NCBI GenBank assembly: GCA_021186555.1
Contig: JAJKFL010000003.1
Location: forward strand, 34,398,908 to 34,462,907
DNA: 64,000 bases
From: Reticulitermes speratus
Lineage: Eukaryota; Arthropoda; Insecta; Blattodea; Rhinotermitidae
Direction: 5' to 3'
Every line of letters starts with the position of its first letter. Within the stretch, counting starts at the first letter, position 1. The translations under genes and the position numbers were made by a program. Of the stretch, positions 22,319 to 34,396 are shown piece by piece. The notes under the pieces were generated by a model that did not search any database, had not been told where the DNA came from, and saw only the letters and a list, made by a program, of their open reading frames with translations.

Positions 22319-22600
22319 TTAAAATACTTTCGCAACAATGTTGGAGTATGGATACATAATGTGGGGAGTATAATTAGGGGATATCAAATGGGAACTGGTG
22401 GATATTTACGTCAAGTTGATGTTTACTCTCGTGTAAAGTGCGAAGATGAAGAGCATAAGCATTACACAGTACCGTCTGGGGAAAGCGATCGACTGTTGCA
22501 GAGCTACGAACTTCCGGTGCTTTCAAGTTCTTTACTATCAGTAGTGGGAATTGAATACCATACTAGAGATTCTTACTCTGATTCAGGTCTAACAGTTTAA
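22319..22600 (+). CDS. Unrecognised open frame, 93 codons
   Basis: The frame is open from the TAG at 22316 to TAA at 22598-22600, and AATAAA follows about 10 nt after the stop (CAATAAACTATC). The peptide has a protein-like mixture of residues: RGYQMGTGGYLRQVDVYSRV, then CEDEEHKHYTVPSGESDRLL, ending TRDSYSDSGLTV. There is no ATG until codon 24 and no strong acceptor upstream. I recognise no domain. It could be a terminal exon, a processed pseudogene or chance. Confidence 0.25.
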   Translation, partial: LKYFRNNVGVWIHNVGSIIRGYQMGTGGYLRQVDVYSRVKCEDEEHKHYTVPSGESDRLLQSYELPVLSSSLLSVVGIEYHTRDSYSDSGLTV

Positions 22601-22920
22601 AAATATAAATTCAATAAACTATCAAGAGTCGAAAATGGAAAAATCTAATATTACAAACGAGACCCAAACGCTAAATGGATGGAGAAAAAATATAATCAAT
22701 ATGACAATGAAAATATAATTTATAATCCAAACTCTTGGGTCCTTAATACAGTTTTTACGAGTGTATAAGTCCCCAAGTCTGTATTTAATGAAAAGGGTGT
22801 TAGTTTTCTTGGATAAGTTAATGGCTTCATTCGTACTAATATTGAGAGTCGTAAAATTAGCAGTGCACAACCTTGTATTGAATCAATATCTGGTTGTAAC
22901 TGAGTATAATCACCAAATGT

Positions 22921-23230
22921 ATTCATTCATTCTGTAGTCTGTCTTACGACAGGTCTGTAGCCTCTTACAAAGCGAGTTCTCCACAGGGTGCGGTCCAGTG
23001 CTTCCTCTTTCAATTTTCAGCGTCTTCTCTTTTTCTTAAGGTCATCCAGTAGCTGTTTACGCCTTCTTCCTCGTCTTCCCGTCATTTCTATCCTTCCCTC
23101 TAACGTCCCTTCAATCACTTGTTTCAGTTAGCCTTTCTTCTTCTTATTGTATATAGGATACTCCTCTCCTCCTTACTCTATGTAATACTTCTTCATTTCT
23201 CACACGATTGGTCCAACTGATCTTCTTCAA
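22921..23230 (-). pseudogene. LINE family B 3' end, 5'-truncated
   Basis: On the - strand the sequence decodes, across two frames, to KISWTNRVRNEEVLHRVR, then LKQVIEGTLEGRIEMTGRRG and RRRKQLLDDLKKKRR, then EALDRTLWRTRFVRGYRPVV, ending RQTTE-stop. This is the familiar C-terminal tail that follows the reverse transcriptase in a non-LTR element (family knowledge). The element ends in an ATGAATGAAT tail at 22921. A TGA within the lysine-rich segment and a frameshift kill it. Confidence 0.85.
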
Positions 23231-23978
23231 TTAACAGTACGTAAATGTTTATATCTTAAGCAAAAGGAAGAAATTTGGCACGAGTTATTACATTGCACAT
23301 ATCAGTAAATATACTGAATATCAGAGGCCCTAATACAGAGCCTTGACGAACACCGGCAATAAATATGTGAGCAGCGCAATATACCAGAAATTTAACACAC
23401 AAAGATGTGCCAGTTAGCTACGGAACCAACTAACATAAGCACTCGTAAGGCCAATAAACTAAGTGTACGTCAAAGCAAAATATGTGAACCAAGGTCGGAA
23501 GCACTACTAATCAAAATATAAGGCATCAGGTTGATGGTGGGAGCTAATTAAGGGGTTTAAAGAATGGAGATAAGTACACCCGTATTTTACGAATCCGTAT
23601 TGACAGCAGTTAAGTTTGAACTGAAGGTACTGTGATATATGACCATGAATCAGAAACTCAAAGACACTGTAAAAATTTGAAGCATTGAAATAGGGCGATA
23701 TTTATCAAGTAAAGCATATTGTCTTTTTTAAAAAGTAGTCACAACAGCAGCTTGTTTCCAGATAGAAACAGCTGCTCTGATGAAGATTAAAATATACTTA
23801 GGCAAATGTACAAAAATATTAATACAGCCCTTAATAATAAAGCCTGGAGTACCATCATATTCAGCAGATTTGGATGGCTTTAGCGGCTTTTTAGCTTTGC
23901 GTATGTCAGCATCATTAAGGGGAAATAAAGATAAATTAAGAAAGGAGATCCAAACGAAGCTATAGGGATAGAAGGAAA
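23231..23978. other. Stretch without recognisable genes
   Basis: Nothing recognised. The short frame at 23780-23965 runs up to the triplet repeat and lacks context. Confidence 0.35.
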
Positions 23979-24065
23979 CTACTACTACTACTACTATTAC
24001 TACTACTACTACTACTACTACTACACTATACTACTATATACAATAATAATAATAATAATAATAAT
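23979..24065. repeat. (CTA)n/(TAA)n microsatellite
   Basis: Interrupted CTA triplets passing into AAT triplets. Same compound type as at 541-634. Confidence 0.9.
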
Positions 24066-24289
24066 ACGGATCGGGGTCCATACCACATGGGAATGAGAGA
24101 ACAAGCATTCACGTCTATCTCTTTAGTAATTCCGTATGTCGGAACTTACAGTAGTTATACACTGACTTCTTTTGAGTATAGTACGTATAGTAATACACCT
24201 AAATGTATCTTAATGTCAACCGTGAAGTTGTTACGTCGTAACAAGTAGATCAAATGCGTTACTAAGGTAGCAGGTCCACTGACAGTGGG

Positions 24290-24400
24290 AAATTTGATAT
24301 TCTCGTTGAAGATTTCAGTTTTCTTGGCTATGACGCCGTGAATACTGGTATATGTCAACATTCGGAAGAGCTTGTTGCCTCCATCTTCAGGGTAATCCAC
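24290..24400 (-). repeat. Dispersed repeat with CTGAAGATGGAGG core
   Basis: On the - strand: CCCTGAAGATGGAGGCAACA, then CTCTTCCGAATGTTG, then ATTCACGGCGTCATAGCCAA. It is a variant of the CTGAAGA...CCGAAAC repeats; the GAAAC is GAATG here. Confidence 0.55.
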
Positions 24401-25177
24401 GGGTAAACGGTGTCATATCTTAGAAGACTGAGATCTTCATTTCCACTAGCTAATTTCAGTCATGGTATTAAGAAGTATGTATGGGGGAAGTGCTTAACAA
24501 AGCAGATATGGCTGTTGGCGTGCACAGACGTCAACATTTCAGCAAAATATATTGAACCGAGATTATTAGGACAAGAATGGCGCTTAAGGCTGGTGTGTTC
24601 TGGTACTTAGTCTGCTGTCAAGTCTCTAATGTGTAGGACTGAAGCTCTAATTAACTGTTTTCATGGGAATTCAAGTTTTTCTTATACCTACATAAATAGT
24701 TCCCTTAGGCCTGTTACAAAATGTAATTTGTGAGACAATAATTATTTTAGAGACGCTTGGCAATGTTGTCAATCAAGGCACCACAAAACAATACAAGGCA
24801 AGGAAAGTGGCAAAAGCTGATGCGTGGAGCAAATTGGGAATCCGCGACTCCAGTACACCGGGAGCCTTAAACCAATTTCAAAATCGGACACATTAGGGGT
24901 ATGAAGGAAAATGTAACCAATTATTGGGTGGTGTAGAGTAGAGGTAGAGAGTCACATGTAAAGTATTTAATTATCAAGCTTCTGATCTGATCTGATATGA
25001 TTTGAACTGTTAACACACCAGACACACGAAGAAATTTCCTGCCGATACTAAAGACTTACAACAGCATTTGCAACTAACATTTACATTGAAGTGTTGTTCC
25101 CTAGTTAAGGTAGTACACAGGTATATCAATTTCTGTCTGTGATAATTATGTTCGCTTATGTGGAGCAGAGTCTAGAA

Positions 25178-25376
25178 CATGGGTATCATACCTTTTTATG
25201 ACGAAGGGCCACATCCCTTATTGTGGACTGTTCCTTGGCCGCAGGTGGAAAAATAACAATAAGTGGTACACTTAACCGACTTAATTATTGTGTAATTTAA
25301 TAATATGTACACAATTCACAAATGTGGCCACGGGCCGCATAATACAACCTGGCGCGCAGCGGTTTGGAGACCCATG
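25178..25376. mobile_element. hAT-type MITE, second family, 199 bp, with target duplication
   Basis: Ends are CATGGGTATCATACC and, from the other strand, CATGGGTCTCCAAACC. The interior includes AAGGGCCACATCCC and CGGGCCGCATAATACAACC, typical of hAT non-autonomous elements. The flanks GTCTAGAA (25170-25177) and GTTTAGAA (25377-25384) match at 7 of 8 positions, the 8-bp duplication expected of hAT. Confidence 0.8.
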
Positions 25377-25752
25377 GTTTAGAAGAAGCTGCCAGTCGCT
25401 CGGTTCTACAAAAAGTCCCGCATTTTATAAGTCCCGAAATTTAATGAAAGTTTCCTTCCACTTCGTTTCCAATAGCGTGTTCCCTAATAATGCTAACCAT
25501 TCAGCTATAGGCCCTACACTGTGAGTTACACTGTCGTTAAAACGATATTGAATACAGAATTGGGAGATAACGACAAAAGATTCTTAATTTATTGTACTAA
25601 TTTATTCGTAATTAATTTGCTCTTAATTTTTAATGTAAATTTTCTTTGCTATTTCCTTTCAAAGGCATTTGAAATTACATATTAAAAAGATTTGTTGTCC
25701 ATCGTTATTTTATTTTATGACTGAGTTCGTGTAAAGGCACATACTTATAGAT

Positions 25753-25916
25753 CAGGTGTGCAAAGTTTTGCAAACATCTTGGAGGCAACTGAAAATTATG
25801 GGTGTCAGAAGGCTGATATTGAAGCAAGTTTCTTACTCAGGACCGACACATATTAATGCCTACCCTAGAAAATATAGTTGCCATGGCGTCTTGCGCTCGA
25901 GATTTGTGCACTCGTG
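25753..25916 (+). mobile_element. hAT-type MITE, copy 3 (164 bp)
   Basis: Diverged copy of the 3711 element: CAGGTGTGCAAAG at the left, GATTTGTGCACTCGTG at the right, sharing interior GAAGCAAGTTTCTTACTCAG and GTTGCCATGGCGTC. The flanks TTATAGAT and GTACAGTT match at 5 of 8. Confidence 0.7.
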
Positions 25917-27364
25917 GTACAGTTCAACGTCCTTGCTCTAGTCCTTACGTAACCCGGGGGAAGTAAAATGTAGTGAATTTTGGAACACCGACTACTTGTC
26001 AAATTTAATAAATGCTTTTGTAAATTAGGTTTGTAATGAGCGAAAAAATGATGTAACAACTATTATGTTATGGAATTCCATAGTTTGTTGATATGTGAAA
26101 GCCAGAACACTGTTATGGAGTAACTTGGTTTGTAAAACATTCGCTGATGACCAGATACTTAGAAAATTGTAACGCCTAGACCGAAGTCAAACAAACTGTG
26201 TGATATAACATCAGCAAGGATAGTTATTGTTTCGTTGATAAATAAACTGTTGCGATGAAGTAGGGTGGAAAGACGCAGTATTTAGGTATAAAAGAGTCAG
26301 GAATTTGGACAGTTGGTATGTATTTTTGAGAGAGTCATCAAGATGTTACTATCTTCTAGGAGACATTCTGTCACAGGCATGACGCCCGACGCCCTGCTGA
26401 TGGTCTACGCCTTTTCATGTAAAATGGTAGGACGGTTTATTTCTGAATTGACCAAGGTCTATGGTGGTTCTGGGCAGTGATGGGCGTAGAATTTAGCGAA
26501 TTGTCATTTCAAGTCTTGTACGTAAACCTAGCTCCTCATTTTAATGACGTATCATTTCTAATAATATACTTTATTTGGGAATTAGCTTCATTTACGGTTG
26601 CTCTTTTTCGGTGTCTGAACCCTATGCCTTCGAGCCTAGAGAAGAGTAGTTTGTAGGGTCTGATCTCTCGCAGCCCCTGCATTGTTTATTTATACATAAG
26701 AGATGGTGGCACGCTACCTGATAAGGTCCCCGAACTCATAGTTCGAGGGCCTGATTCTTACCCTATAGTGGCGCAAATCCTGATGTTCCAGAATTAGCCC
26801 AGATTACAGCAAGGTTGGACCATTGCATCACAACAATCAGTTTTGGCGTTAGCTGTATAAAAGTCTGAAATTCATCTACGTATATACTAATAATATACAA
26901 CAGTTCAGGTCCTTCCTCATAGCGAACACAAAAGCCCAAGCTCTAAGTACTATAACGGAAATAAATCTGTGTATATTATGTTTGGTACATATAAAAACTA
27001 CTGACTTTTAAGGATTAAATTGAGACAGTAGTTCTGGGCACTATTTTCTGTAATTTGTGATAAAGCCATGTTCATTTCACGCGTGCAGTACAAAGTTACT
27101 CATGTTTTTGATTACGACAATTTTTATTGCCTACACTTGGACGTAACGCTACATCCTGTTTTGGTATGGATGAGCTCTCAACGTAGTATGATTATTTATG
27201 AAGAATGATTTGAAACATGAAATGGTGCATGTTCCAATTTTGGGCGTACAGTCTGTGCAAATATCGTGTAGACGTTAGTGAAAAGTAAATAAATCCTGTG
27301 TAACGTATGGGACATATGAAACAGACTCGTTGGAGGGTGGTCAGTGGTGAGGGCATTGCAACAG
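25917..27364. other. Stretch without recognisable genes
   Basis: No supported coding or repeat signal. At 26700-26780 a short segment is richer in G+C but has no open frame. Confidence 0.4.
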
Positions 27365-27660
27365 TTATAGAAAAGAGCTACACGCATTTAGCCAGGAGTC
27401 TAATGGTTGCACGAGTCGACATATCAGGTCTGCAAATAATTCTTTGGGCTGCGTCCTAAACCACTGTACTTTAGCCACCTGCACTTTGATGTCCGACATG
27501 AATTTGAAGACTTTCTGTAACACTTCAAAGTGTGAAAATTGCATGCAATCTACCATAGCATGACATTCAGTTGATCCCTAACTCTGAGGTCCACATAGCG
27601 ACTGGCATTATCATGCAACAGGATGATGCCATCAGTGATTTTACCCCCAGCATTCATGAC
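27365..27660 (-). pseudogene. Mariner-like transposase fragment, - strand
   Basis: Two blocks read on the - strand. GKITDGIILLHDNASRYVDL (about 27640-27580) carries the HDNA motif around the second catalytic Asp of mariner/Tc1 DDE/D transposases. After a gap, FKFMSDIKVQVAKVQWFRTQ-PKELFADLICRLVQPLDSWL (in two adjoining pieces) is the C-terminal end. The YSPDL block with the third catalytic Asp, normally between them, is missing. Stops and a frameshift confirm it is dead. Confidence 0.75.
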
Positions 27661-27672
27661 CAACCTAATGCC

Positions 27673-27900
27673 ATGAGATGGGAGCTGCTCAAAGATCCTG
27701 CATACAGCCCAGACTTATCGACCTGTGAATTTCACATATTTTGACCCTTAAAGGAAGCCCTCGAAGACCGCACATTCATGTGGGACATTGATGTAAGCTG
27801 TGGTAGAGTGGTTTAGGCAACAGCCCTTGGAATGCTTTCAGGCGGGATACGCCGGCGTGTGAATTAAAGGCAATCCTGTTTAAATACCTGTGGTGATTTT
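27673..27900 (+). pseudogene. Mariner-like transposase fragment, + strand, head-to-head with the previous
   Basis: RWELLKDPAYSPDLSTCEFH, an in-frame stop, then PLKEALEDRTFM contains the YSPDL motif with the third catalytic Asp. After a frameshift VVEWFRQQPLECFQAG and IRRRVN follow, the transposase C-terminus. This fragment begins where the - strand fragment begins, so the catalytic core is split between two strands. Inferred to be an inversion or two nested truncated copies. Confidence 0.78.
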
Positions 27901-28524
27901 TCTATTTACTGCAATATATTTACCTGTGAAGATCCTCGATACGGGCGTCAGTTGTACATGCCTCATACTTGAGACTCTTCCTTACAATCATGTCACTTTG
28001 CCACATATATGTACTGTCTCATATCCGTAGAAAATAACCTGCTTAATAGATTCTTAGAAAAAGGACAAACATTACCATAGAACGAGTGGTTAAAAAGCGA
28101 CTGGCCAATGTAACTGGTGCGACTAGCGCAATTTGCCTATTTTTATATATAATATGCTGGTGGTTTACATGCACAAGAGGCTGACCGTGAAAGGCGTTTA
28201 AAATATTTTCTAAACAGACTCATAACGAAACTGAAATAAAATAAAAACGCCCCAATAAGAAAAAGTGTTTAATCTTCTATTAACGGATGGCTCTTGCCTG
28301 AGTTGCCTCCTAAAGTACCGCTCCCGAATGTAGTGTAGGTGGCCACACCTGTCATAGACGATCTATGAGGTTTTAATGTTATACGTACTGTAATCTGAGA
28401 ATGTGTATGATTTAGACTTTGAATTAAGTAATTTGAAATGTATACCTTTCTTATCTTTACTGCGCTGTTCACCTACAGGTTTTGTCCTTGACAGTAGCAT
28501 ACACTTTCATGTGATTATAGATTC

Positions 28525-28815
28525 TCGTAGAGGTGACCATGGAGATTACTTCCTTTTGGAATGTGACTTCGTGTATTTTGGTTAATAGGCCTATGTACCA
28601 ATGTTTTGGAGGAACCTGCTTTGTTCATGTTCAGGGGTTTTTAAGGCCGATATTTACCAAACACGCTTGGATCGTATGCGATGATGACTGTGTTTTGGGA
28701 TGCGATTCTTTACGATGCGTGAAGGTACCTCCGAAATATTGGTACTGCTCTGTCAAACTACTCTGTGTCGTATCTCAGAAGACAGTAAGTTCAGTCTCCA
28801 TACATTCAGTCTAGG
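28525..28815 (+). repeat. Dispersed repeat with FWDV-type pseudo-peptide, + strand
   Basis: The frames yield SFWNVTSCILVNRPMYQCFG-GTCFVHVQG and, later, SEILVLLCQTTLCRISEDSK, both ends of a pseudo-peptide that insect genomes yield repeatedly (recollection). Interpreted as one short repeat copy and not a gene. Confidence 0.5.
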
Positions 28816-30830
28816 CGTGCCTGACCGAATTATGTGTACATTTCTGGATCATTTTCCAACTGCAGACTCAATTCGCCTTATCCGATCTAAAGTTTTTCCT
28901 TCTGTGCGTATCATATAGAGTGGCATTTGCATTTAGAAGTTTGCTTTTTCTATGTATGATTAACTGAATTTAATTTTTATGAAGTCTGTAAGGAATGTCC
29001 AGATTACACGAAAGCCTGGGCATCCCTTATTTGGATGAGCTCTGTTAGCTATTCCAATAAAAATATATCTCCATGGAGTTACTCGTACGTAACTATTAAT
29101 TTCACTTGCTGATGATTGTTCTTGTTACAAAGACTTGCCTTTGTTAATGGGCATAGAGGGTTTGATTAGATACAGGGATGTTTGTTAGTTTATCTTTGTC
29201 ATAGTATAAATATGATCGGAACAATGTGTATTTGCTAGCTCCAAGCAAAGCCAATATTGATTTTAAATTGAAACGCTACCTTGCCTAATGATTTAGATTC
29301 ATGAAATTATTACACAAGAGGGACGTAGTTTTTACGTACAGTATTCTGCTTACTCGGTGTCATAATTACCAAGAGAAAGATAAGAACCCTGTTATGTTTT
29401 AAGTTGTGTTGCAAAATGTGTTCTTGTGGTTGGGAGTTGAGGAGAAGTTTTTAGGTGACTAGTGCTCTGGACATTATTTAGGTTCTTGGGTTCTTACACC
29501 ACAACTTTGCGAAAAAAAAGACTGCCACACTTTGTGTACAGTTGTTAAGGGTGGAATGATGATCTAATCTCGTGGGCCCTTTTGAAAGAGTTAACATGTT
29601 TCATTGGAATTTTATACAAAATCAGATTTTTTTCTCCCCCAAATTTCCACATTTCCACCTGAAGACCTACACAAATCCAGTTTCGAAACGTATTGGTATA
29701 AAAACCCCAAGATGGTGCACATTGTTCAAAATAATATTCAAGCATATTGCCGCGTGAACGTGACGGGAATTGGGACCATGGCATTCACATGTGTACACGT
29801 ATGTGTGTTTAAAGGTGCGGCAGCGCCGACTGCAACTTGCGCCTCTTTGAGACCATGACAACTATTGTCATGCCCCAGCATGCTTGATAAGTAAGCAATA
29901 AAGCGCAGGAATTTCTTGGCTTGCTGAAGAACTATTAGCTTCAGAAGAAGGACTATGCTGCATGGAGTAAAAACAGTTCTAATGTTGATCTGGACTATTT
30001 TGATGAATTTGTCGTTGTTTTTGTCAGTTTCTATTACTTAATCTTGGGATTGTTTCCTAAATTAGCCACAATATTTTTCAAAATCCTTTAAAATGATCAC
30101 TCAAAATGAAATTACTATTTGATATTATGCAGTACATATAGTCTTAAAATATTAACACGCTCAGAGTGAAACATTAGAGAAATAACACGAGAGATATTTC
30201 TTATTTCTTGAGTAACAGCTGAAAGGAAAAAAATACAATTTTTTTTTTCCAAAAAAGTATGGCTTTTCTTTTATTTGAATCCAGAATTGAAGTTACTTGA
30301 ACACCATAACTGATATAACTGTAAAACTGTAAGCCTGTAAGTCATAGACACTGTTGAAGAGGGTAGGTAGTTGGTTTAAAATGAAAATACATGGTATTCT
30401 GTGGGATAGTAAAAAATGAAGCGAAAACAGCAACTGAACCCAAGATCGATGAAACTTAAGAAACAGTTACTTATACTATAGCGTAAAGTTAACAATTTTT
30501 GTTCACTCTTTCGAAGAACCATGTTGTGTGGTTTTGGTTATGTGTTACTTTACATTTATCCCCTTTTAATTATTTTAATCTCTTAGAATATTATTGTGTT
30601 TTATTTAAAACATTTATTTCATATTCGTTTCCGGTTGAATATCTGCCTTTCCTTTTGGCTGAAACAATTTGCCATATAAGTGGAAAATTTTAATTTTACA
30701 GCGACTTGCCACGCGGTAATACCGTTGTGTGAAACCACATTTTGAGACTGAGTGTCTATAGGAACATTCACGAAGCTACGTCTGCTCTCATGGCTTTGCT
30801 GCTGATTTGTTCTTCATGAAAATTTTAAAC
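28816..30830. other. Stretch without recognisable genes
   Basis: The segment 29540-29870 is open on three frames over both strands and has GCGGCAGCGCCGACTGC near 29816. Overlapping open frames on both strands suggest a repeat and not a gene. Remaining sequence is AT-rich with nothing identifiable. Confidence 0.35.
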
Positions 30831-33800
30831 GTTGTATGTGTGGTTGCTGCAGGGATAATCACGCTAGATGTCAGCACTCTGTGATCGATTGGCTGGTCCT
30901 GCGTGGCATGGCGCTGTGAGATCTGATAAATGGTCAAATGCTCCAGGTTTGTAGGTTACATTTTAATGTGGGCGAACCAAATGCTGCGTGTGTTTTACAG
31001 TGATAGCTCGATATTAGTGATACGTCCGCTGATATATGCTGAAGAATAAACAGGCAGTTGCTTGTGGCTTACTTTCAAGAATTCCAGGTTAAGTAACATT
31101 AATTTTGTCACCAGGAACACATTCATCCTCAGTTCATTTACGTTACGTTTTAGTTTACATTAAACTCTAGATTAATGAATGCGATAATTGCAAACGTCAC
31201 AAATGAAGCGATTATTGCTTGTCTTGAAATTCTGAACAAGGCCTATTCTTGTTACGGAACTTTGTATTTTTAAATCAAATTCCGGTTTTATACGTATGTG
31301 GTTGAGAATGTAAAATTACTTAGCGTAATAACATAAAAACGTTGTTTTTTGAGAATTTTGAACATCAAACGAAGTTGTCTTTAAACCCCTTATAGTATAC
31401 TGGTTGCTTTTGACTTAACACATTCATATCTTATAGAAGCTGCTTTGGGCATTTTTGTTGCTTTAACGATTAATGATCTCCGATCTTTGTCTGCAAGGTG
31501 TATTTAAGGGTTACGTATGATGGTTAGCAAAAACTGTGAATATTTCCGCATACTGCTGTAACCAATTTTTCATGGCTTTTTAGCGGAGGTGCAGCCTGTT
31601 TTATGTTAGGTAGGCATTGAACTTTTAAATATTATGTCACGCTTCAAACATAAAAATGGGTTTGTAATTTGAGTTACATTTATTTCCAAATGTAGGACAG
31701 AATGCAATGTTATTTTTAACATGTAGTACAAAATACATTGTTTTGCTTGATGTGAAATTTAATTACCAAAAAATCAGCAAAACGTATTTTGGGAAGATTT
31801 CGGCGGCTTCTTTCTTCTTTTGTATTTCAAATTGCTGAGTTGAAGTCAGTATACAGGCTTACGCAGAAGGCCTATCGACCGAACTCGACAGAGGTTTTGC
31901 TGGCTTTGCTCTTTTCTTAAGCAAACCTCCCGTTTACCTTAATCAGAATAAATCACTTGCAAGGATCACCAAATCGTATTGACCATTAACGGTTTTCACC
32001 ACTGATCATAAATTAAATTTCTCGACCCTATCTCAAGCCACCACTTCCCATCATTCTAAGGTCTTATTATTCGTACTACTATCATCAGAAGGACAAGCGG
32101 GTAAAGACTGAGAACTTTCTAGCAAGTGACAATCTTTATCCCTCCTAAATAAAGTGAACGGTATTACCTATACTTACACTGATGTTCTTTGTCTCTCCAT
32201 CCTGTTAAAGGATTAAATAAAATTGAACGCGTTTTATTTGTGAGAAGTAGCCAATATGCAGTTTTTTACTCATTCAGCTAACGCGAAACAATAGGTACGA
32301 TTATGAAAATTCAAATCTTTTGGAGTGTCTCCTGACATCTAATAATATTTGGAGAGGAAATCATTTTTAAGCTCATTACGCAATTTTGTCCGCAAGTTTA
32401 ATCATCATATTCGAATTTGTCTATGTTCAAACACACCGCATTTTCTCAAATCCACAGCACTCGAATAGAATTTTAACCGCTGTTTTTCCCTAGTTTTACC
32501 GTTCTGTTTCTAAATTCGGCTTTGTTTTGTTTGCAAATACGAAGACAATACACAATTAGTGATCCCATCTCTGCATACATTTTATGGCTTTATTTGTTAC
32601 ATGTTTATATTTTTAACCTTGATCTTATGTCTAATTACGATTTTTATTTTTATGTAATACTAATAAGAGAAATGATATTGGCTGTTACAATTTTGGCCGC
32701 GAATGATAATTTGCAAGCATAGATATGGTGACATAAGAACATGGACGGTAAACGCACAATTACAGAATGTGCCGTGGTGAAAGACGGCGCCTGCAATGGT
32801 ACATGCTTTCGTTTGTGAATTACACCATGATGTCATATCCGGTTATCAGAATATACATGTCCAATACTTACAAATTAAAGGGAATTTTGCATTCATATCA
32901 CATATCGAAGCATGGGTGGCACTGAAGATTTTATGGTATCAGGATGTCGCTCTTCAACATTGAAATGGCTTATACGAAATGACATCACAAGTGACTTGAA
33001 CTGGTGTTCCGTTTTTATAATACTGTAAATAGGTGTTCATTCATTACTACAGCATGCGCAAGATCTCGTGGCTCCGGTACGCGCAGATGTTTAGGAGGAA
33101 GAAGGGCTAATAGAAAAGAGTAGTAGAAAGCTTGTAATTCGAGCAGAGAGGAAGACATATGACCTTTGCTCTATAGGGGCGGGGCAAACTGCACGGCATG
33201 TCAGATCAATTCGGCTGTCTGTATTTTGGCCTACATTTGTAGCTTACATACACACACAAACCTGTCATCACCCATTTTACTGCTGGGTCTGGACTAGTCA
33301 ACTTTCGTGACTTCATCTCTTTTCTCGAGTCGGTGTACAGTGGTCTAGAATGCATTAAAACCTGGTCATAAATGAATTTATTCTTCAATTTGGTATCAAA
33401 ATTCTTCTAAATTTCGGGTAGTGGTTTCCGTGTATGAAGAAATATTATTTTTGCTCCGTTATATGATTGAATTCGTCCTTATTTGCTTTATAAAAAGGAA
33501 GTGTAATAATTGCTGTGGTCAGTTACAACAGTTTGTCTACAAGATTTCATTATTACGACAACATTGTTATGGCGTAAGCATCTGAGGGTAAGTGCTTTGA
33601 AGATTTATATTACTTATTTAGGTTCCATAAACTTCTATCTCGTGCTCGGATCAGGACAAGGACTTATATCAAAATTTGAAGATTTCATATTCTCTAAAAA
33701 ACAAATTCCACAAACCTGCTCAAATATTTCTGTTAATCTTAAATTACCTGCTTGTACGAGCTTATGCTATTTATATTCTGGTTGCCTATGCAACTTATAA

Positions 33801-34232
33801 ATGCGTATTTTACACATGGCGTTAATTTAGGTATGCACACGCTCACCAAAAATACACCATCGACTTACGACCACTCATGCCCCACGACCATGATAAAGAT
33901 ACTAACAAGGTGTATGTACTGTACAGTGTTATATTTATGTTATAAATTATATTGCCTTATTATATACTTGCTTTTAAAGTTTTCCTTTTCAAAGCTGAGT
34001 TAAAACAATTGATATTCCAAACTGTATATATTCCTGTGATGAATAATGGATAATCAACTGCTGCTTGTGTTTACTTTCATACTGCTAGTACTTTGAGTCA
34101 TAAAATAAATCAAATAATACATTTCAAGTATTGCACAAGTACGTGGGCAGGCGAAGTGAAAAACTTCAGCATATGCGAAATAAAATAGGCTAAAAAGAAA
34201 AATGTAATGATGACTGCATCGATACCTCACGT
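30831..34232. other. Stretch without recognisable genes
   Basis: An acceptor-like GGTTGCTGCAG at 30851 precedes about 20 open codons and was not accepted. At 33050-33200 a patch has CATGCGCAAGATC, TCCGGTACGCGCAG and a GGGGCGGGGC box, the only GC-box-like word in the area. Without an adjacent exon I do not call a promoter. Confidence 0.35.
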
Positions 34233-34396
34233 CAGGGGTGCACAAATTTCCCAAAAATATAAGAGTTACTTCAAAATTCCAGTCGCCAACAGTGTGGCAT
34301 GAAGCAAGTTCCGTACTGAGGACCCACAAATACTAGGTGCACAATAAAAAAATTATTTACCATGGAGACCTTGCACGCGGGATTTGCTTACCCCTG
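34233..34396 (+). mobile_element. hAT-type MITE, copy 4 (164 bp), with degenerate target duplication
   Basis: CAGGGGTGCACAAATTTCCC at the left and GGGATTTGCTTACCCCTG at the right. Flanks CCTCACGT and GCTTACGT agree at 6 of 8, including the last four bases. The interior has GAAGCAAGTTCCGTACTGAG, as in the other copies. Confidence 0.82.
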
